From an uncultured Selenomonadales bacterium (GTDB taxonomy: Bacteria; Bacillota; Negativicutes; Selenomonadales; Selenomonadaceae): a stretch of 8,262 nucleotides of DNA. The notes below the pieces were generated by a model. That model was not told where the DNA came from. It saw only the letters and a list, made by a program, of their open reading frames with translations, and did no database searches. The stretch is taken from positions 1-8,262 of the forward strand of contig CALEPR010000037.1 of NCBI GenBank assembly GCA_937910665.1, given 5' to 3'. This document shows positions 5,592 to 8,262 of the stretch, one piece after another. Each line of letters begins with the position of its first letter. The first letter of the stretch is position 1. The position numbers and the translations under genes were made by a program.

Positions 5592-5654
5592 CGAGTGGAC
5601 TTTTAACTTCAAAACTCCACTTTGTCCACTCTGAAACTCCACTTTGTCCACTCT
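5592..5654 (+). repeat. Iteron cluster B (TCCACT units) abutting the replication gene stop
   Basis: An 18-base unit, CTCCACTTTGTCCACTCT, occurs twice (5615-5632 and 5637-5654) separated by GAAA, each holding two TCCACT hexamers 9 bp apart. One inverted AGTGGA lies at 5594, and CGAGTGGACTTTT at 5592-5604 is an exact copy of 5310-5322. The last unit ends five bases before the replication stop codon. Bases 5608-5631 are a perfect inverted copy of 5323-5346 in cluster A. Confidence 0.82.
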
Positions 5655-5658
5655 CAAA

Positions 5659-8262
5659 TTAGAACGGAGGCTCGTTGTCGTCGTGAGAAAAATTAAAAGA
5701 TTGTTGTTCTGGCGCGCTTTTCCAGCCTATGCCAAAGAAATAATAATATTTTCGTGTTCCCAGTCGGTAAGAAATGCCGTCGAGTTTTTCAACCATAGAA
5801 GTGAGAGCGCGGTCGGACAAGCCGCGTGTTTCTTTCGGATAGCTGGTCTGCAAGGCGTCAAGGAATTCTTTTCGCGGGATTTTCAAATCTCTGCCGTAAT
5901 TACAGCGCTCGGCGACAAATTCGGCGATGAAGTCTTGAGACTCGATGTAACTCTTAACGGCGTTTTGCATTTCGCTGGAGATAAGCAAGCCGTCGCGATA
6001 CCACAACATAGCGTTTTCGACGAGCAATGCGAGGATAGCCGCGCGGCATTCTGGCGTCGCCAATTTCTTCTTCAGGTTCAAATCGGGGTTGAGTCTGAAA
6101 TCCTGTCGGAAGGGGACACGAAGAAGCCGTCGCAGAATACCAGGGTCGTGAACGTCGCCGATTTCGGGCAGGTTGTTGCCGGAAAAAATCATGGTGTGCG
6201 TCGGGTCTTCGATGACGCTGTATTCTTCGTGGAGTCTGCGAATCGGAATTCTGTCGCCGCCGTTGAGAAGTTTGATTTTGGCGGCGTTGAGTCTGGCGTT
6301 GGCAGGAATTTCCTCGCTCATGGCGACACGGACACCGCAGAGCATGTTGAAGGCGGGAGTAGCGGCGTTTGCGTCAATCTTCGAGTTCATGAGAATGCCT
6401 TCAATGGGGAAGGCGCATCCGTAATTATTGACGACGTTCATGAGAGCGCCGGAGGCGGTACCCTTGCCGTTGCCGCCGGAGCCGTCCATGAAGAGGAATT
6501 TTTCTTCGCAACATTCGCCGGTTATCGCGTATCCCCAGAAGCGCAGGAAAGCCGCGCGGGTTTGCTCGTCGGGCAGGACGTCACGGAAAAACTTCTCAAC
6601 GACGCCGTCGGGATCACGGTAGTCAATGCCGCGAAAATCTGCCCGCGCGACCTTCGAGAAATGTGCCCAATCTGAGAGCCTGAGAGCGCCGCCGTCAACG
6701 TCAATGCAGGGAGCGTGCGGGTAGATCTTGCCGGTCTCCAAATCAACGACGCAATTCTGGCAGTTGAGTAGATTCTTATGCCGGTCGAAATTCTCAGAAC
6801 TAATGGTGATTAGAGAGTTGTACTTCATTGTGGTGATGGCAGGAGAATATTTGCGCTGATTGGTAAAAGCAGCAGCAACGGCACGGTCGTCGGCAGTTTT
6901 CGCATTGGCGGATAAAATGTCAGCAGCTTGTGCAATTTCCGCGTTCAGAGCGGTGTTTTTGGAATTGGAATTGATGCTCCAAGTGCCGTCGGTACTGTTG
7001 TAGTTCGCCCAGCGGTCGCAGTCAGAAAGATAGCGAATTCTGTCGCCCAATAAATTTTTGATAATGAAAGCGAAGCGGCGTGCGTTTGCTAAATCATTTA
7101 CGCCTGAAATGTCTCGAAAAATTTTTTGGTATTGTTCGTCCGTAAGGAACAAAGCAGACGAATTAAGCATCTCGGTGATTTTCTTTTCTGCGATTGTTTT
7201 AATCAATGCCTCAAAATTGGACGAATTGCGCTGAATAATCTCAGTAGTGGCTTGCCTCAAGCCTTCGTCGCCGAGTCGGACAAGAATGTCATTTACGTCA
7301 ATTTTTTCCTTACCGTCAGAAAAAAAATCCACCAGAGCCGGATAGCCGCGCTTGATAAATTCAAGGCTGAATTTGGCGGCTTCACGTCTGCCGGTGGTGT
7401 CGTTGTCGAAAAGAATGAGAATGTACGGTTTTTTCTCAGCCGTTGCGAAAATACTCTCCAGCTTGTCGAAAATTTCTCTTGCGATGTCTTTACCGACGGC
7501 GGCACCGCAAGTGGCGATAGCGACGCGGTAGTCGGTGCCGAAGACTTGGTTGAGAGACATGGCATCGATTTCGCCTTCCACGACGATCACAAAATTTGTA
7601 TCGGCGGTGATAAAGTCGATAGCGAAAGGGTGTTTGGTGCCAGCATGGATTTTGTGGTATTTTTTCTCGACGTTGGGTCTGTCGGGTTCAATCAAGACGG
7701 CGTTGTAGTGGTTGCCCGCTGGAATGATGATTCTGCGAGAAGGCGGAAGCGTACGACCTTCGAGGCGGCTTTGAATAGTAGTGAAAGATTTAGTGTAGCC
7801 GCAACCGTGAAGTTTATAGGTCTCCAAAGATAAGCCGCGTCGTGCTTCAAATGGGAGGTTGTCGAGGTTAGCTTGAGCGGCTTTAATATCGGCTAGAATG
7901 AGAGACGCTTGTGGATTTTTCTTCGGCTTGGGTTCCGTGTTGGGGAGATAGATACCGAAATCAACACAAGCACGTTTGCAGACGTCGATGAAATTGTTGG
8001 CAGCGTCGAGTTCGTAGTGAGCGGCAAGGAGTTTGATATTGTTGAAGCCAGCGCCGCAAGAAAAGCAGTGATACAGCCACGCGCCCTCAGGGGATTTGCC
8101 CGGAATGATGCCGTCGCCGGATTTGCCAGTGCCGTTGCCGCAATTAGGGCAGACGTAAGATTTACCGTCCTTAGCTAAAGAGAGGACACCGTGCGACTGA
8201 AGAGCGTCTGGCGCAATAGAATTAATTTGCACGATAATCTCGGAAGGAATTGAAGTTTTTTC
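5659..8262 (-). CDS. Primase-helicase replication protein, P4 alpha-like (zinc ribbon, TOPRIM, SF3 helicase); continues at window start
   Basis: This is probably the replicase of the plasmid, making primers and unwinding DNA. After joining the duplicated ends, the frame runs from an ATG at 61-59 through the joint to TAA at 5659-5661, giving 869 residues. A GTG at 8232 is an internal in-frame codon, not the likely start. Residue numbers here are for the full protein. A zinc ribbon has CPNC and CFSC cysteines at 40/43 and 68/71. A TOPRIM core shows VVEGEIDAMSL near 229-239 and DND at 288-290. The SF3 helicase has Walker A GSGGNGKGT with Lys602, acidic SEE at 651-653, motif C SGNN near 696-699, and an arginine-rich RRLLRVPF near 712-719. 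In phage P4, the alpha protein has primase, helicase and origin-binding activity. The iteron array starting at the stop codon suggests the same here. No second initiator is encoded. Confidence 0.93.
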   Translation of the reverse strand, partial: EKTSIPSEIIVQINSIAPDALQSHGVLSLAKDGKSYVCPNCGNGTGKSGDGIIPGKSPEGAWLYHCFSCGAGFNNIKLLAAHYELDAANNFIDVCKRACVDFGIYLPNTEPKPKKNPQASLILADIKAAQANLDNLPFEARRGLSLETYKLHGCGYTKSFTTIQSRLEGRTLPPSRRIIIPAGNHYNAVLIEPDRPNVEKKYHKIHAGTKHPFAIDFITADTNFVIVVEGEIDAMSLNQVFGTDYRVAIATCGAAVGKDIAREIFDKLESIFATAEKKPYILILFDNDTTGRREAAKFSLEFIKRGYPALVDFFSDGKEKIDVNDILVRLGDEGLRQATTEIIQRNSSNFEALIKTIAEKKITEMLNSSALFLTDEQYQKIFRDISGVNDLANARRFAFIIKNLLGDRIRYLSDCDRWANYNSTDGTWSINSNSKNTALNAEIAQAADILSANAKTADDRAVAAAFTNQRKYSPAITTMKYNSLITISSENFDRHKNLLNCQNCVVDLETGKIYPHAPCIDVDGGALRLSDWAHFSKVARADFRGIDYRDPDGVVEKFFRDVLPDEQTRAAFLRFWGYAITGECCEEKFLFMDGSGGNGKGTASGALMNVVNNYGCAFPIEGILMNSKIDANAATPAFNMLCGVRVAMSEEIPANARLNAAKIKLLNGGDRIPIRRLHEEYSVIEDPTHTMIFSGNNLPEIGDVHDPGILRRLLRVPFRQDFRLNPDLNLKKKLATPECRAAILALLVENAMLWYRDGLLISSEMQNAVKSYIESQDFIAEFVAERCNYGRDLKIPRKEFLDALQTSYPKETRGLSDRALTSMVEKLDGISYRLGTRKYYYFFGIGWKSAPEQQSFNFSHDDNEPPF
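8208..8262 (+). repeat. Terminal direct repeat, right copy (circular contig overlap)
   Basis: This is the second copy of the 55-base sequence at 1-55. Removing one copy gives a circle of 8207 bp in which the primase-helicase gene is intact. Confidence 0.95.

Larger units (their letters stand above)
5007..5658. other. 650-bp non-coding region: R-M promoter and candidate replication origin
   Basis: No credible gene lies here. Reading frames that cross it are made of repeats and lack ribosome binding sites. From right to left it contains paired iterons abutting the replication stop (5592-5654), DnaA-box-like repeats (5507-5536), a larger iteron cluster (5291-5411), a 10-bp tandem repeat ATAGAAAGT (5233-5241, 5243-5251), an A-rich stretch with spaced GTCAAAA motifs (5075-5187), the R-M promoter (5094-5122) and a tandem 12-mer next to the methyltransferase start (5019-5042). 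Confidence 0.8.

Noticed and set aside
5291..5654. Repeat array as a CRISPR
   Set aside because: Units are only 9-18 bp, occur in both orientations and have no uniform unique spacers; no cas genes are present. Iterons explain it better.
5644..6675. 343-codon open frame on the plus strand opposite the primase-helicase
   Set aside because: It is antisense to the conserved helicase domain, has no ribosome binding site and shows no recognisable domain; it is a shadow of codon bias.
1..8262. 55-base terminal repeats as phage-like terminal redundancy or a transposon end
   Set aside because: They are direct copies that restore an intact gene when merged, and no phage structural gene, integrase or transposase is present.

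Overview
The window is the linearised form of a small circular element, most likely a mobilizable plasmid of about 8207 bp. Bases 1-55 are identical to bases 8208-8262. The replication gene reads without a break across that joint, so the ends should be merged; 55 bp looks like a k-mer overlap left by a short-read assembler. Every gene I accept lies on the minus strand. In transcription order around the circle they are: cytosine methyltransferase, EcoRII-type restriction enzyme, Vsr, an unknown 136-residue protein, a MOBV (Mob/Pre) relaxase, a short possible leader peptide, and a primase-helicase. Strong Shine-Dalgarno sequences (AAGGAGG, AAGGAGGTGA) and the relaxase type suggest a host in the Bacillota. 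The primase-helicase reminds me of proteins in Negativicutes prophages and plasmids, but that placement is a guess from one window.

Replication module (5291-8262 plus 1-285). One protein of 869 residues combines a zinc ribbon, a TOPRIM domain and an SF3 helicase, the plan of phage P4 alpha and related plasmid primases. No other Rep initiator is present. Directly after its stop codon lies a 650-bp non-coding region holding 16 copies of the hexamer TCCACT/AGTGGA, eight in each orientation and mostly spaced 9 or 12 bp. Two of the units are near-perfect DnaA boxes. This is the best candidate for oriV. In front of the gene is a palindrome of about 107 bp (173-279) with a TATAAT in each arm, then a possible 24-residue leader ORF overlapping the replication start by ATGA.

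Restriction-modification module (2275-5122). A Dcm-like m5C methyltransferase, an EcoRII-like nuclease starting 2 bp after its stop, and a Vsr mismatch endonuclease 18 bp further on form one operon behind a clear promoter (TTGACT, 17 bp, TAAAAT). The methyltransferase target domain resembles Dcm, so CCWGG is the expected site. There is no controller gene, and no toxin-antitoxin or partition gene anywhere, so the R-M system may be what stabilises the plasmid.

Mobilization module (292-2207). The relaxase has the His, HxDE and PHxH motifs of MobM. Upstream of it are two mutually exclusive hairpins that may be oriT. A further hairpin buries the relaxase Shine-Dalgarno sequence and is followed by eight U residues, so it could act as a terminator, a translational block or both. 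The unknown 136-residue gene sits between the R-M operon and mob with its own promoter.
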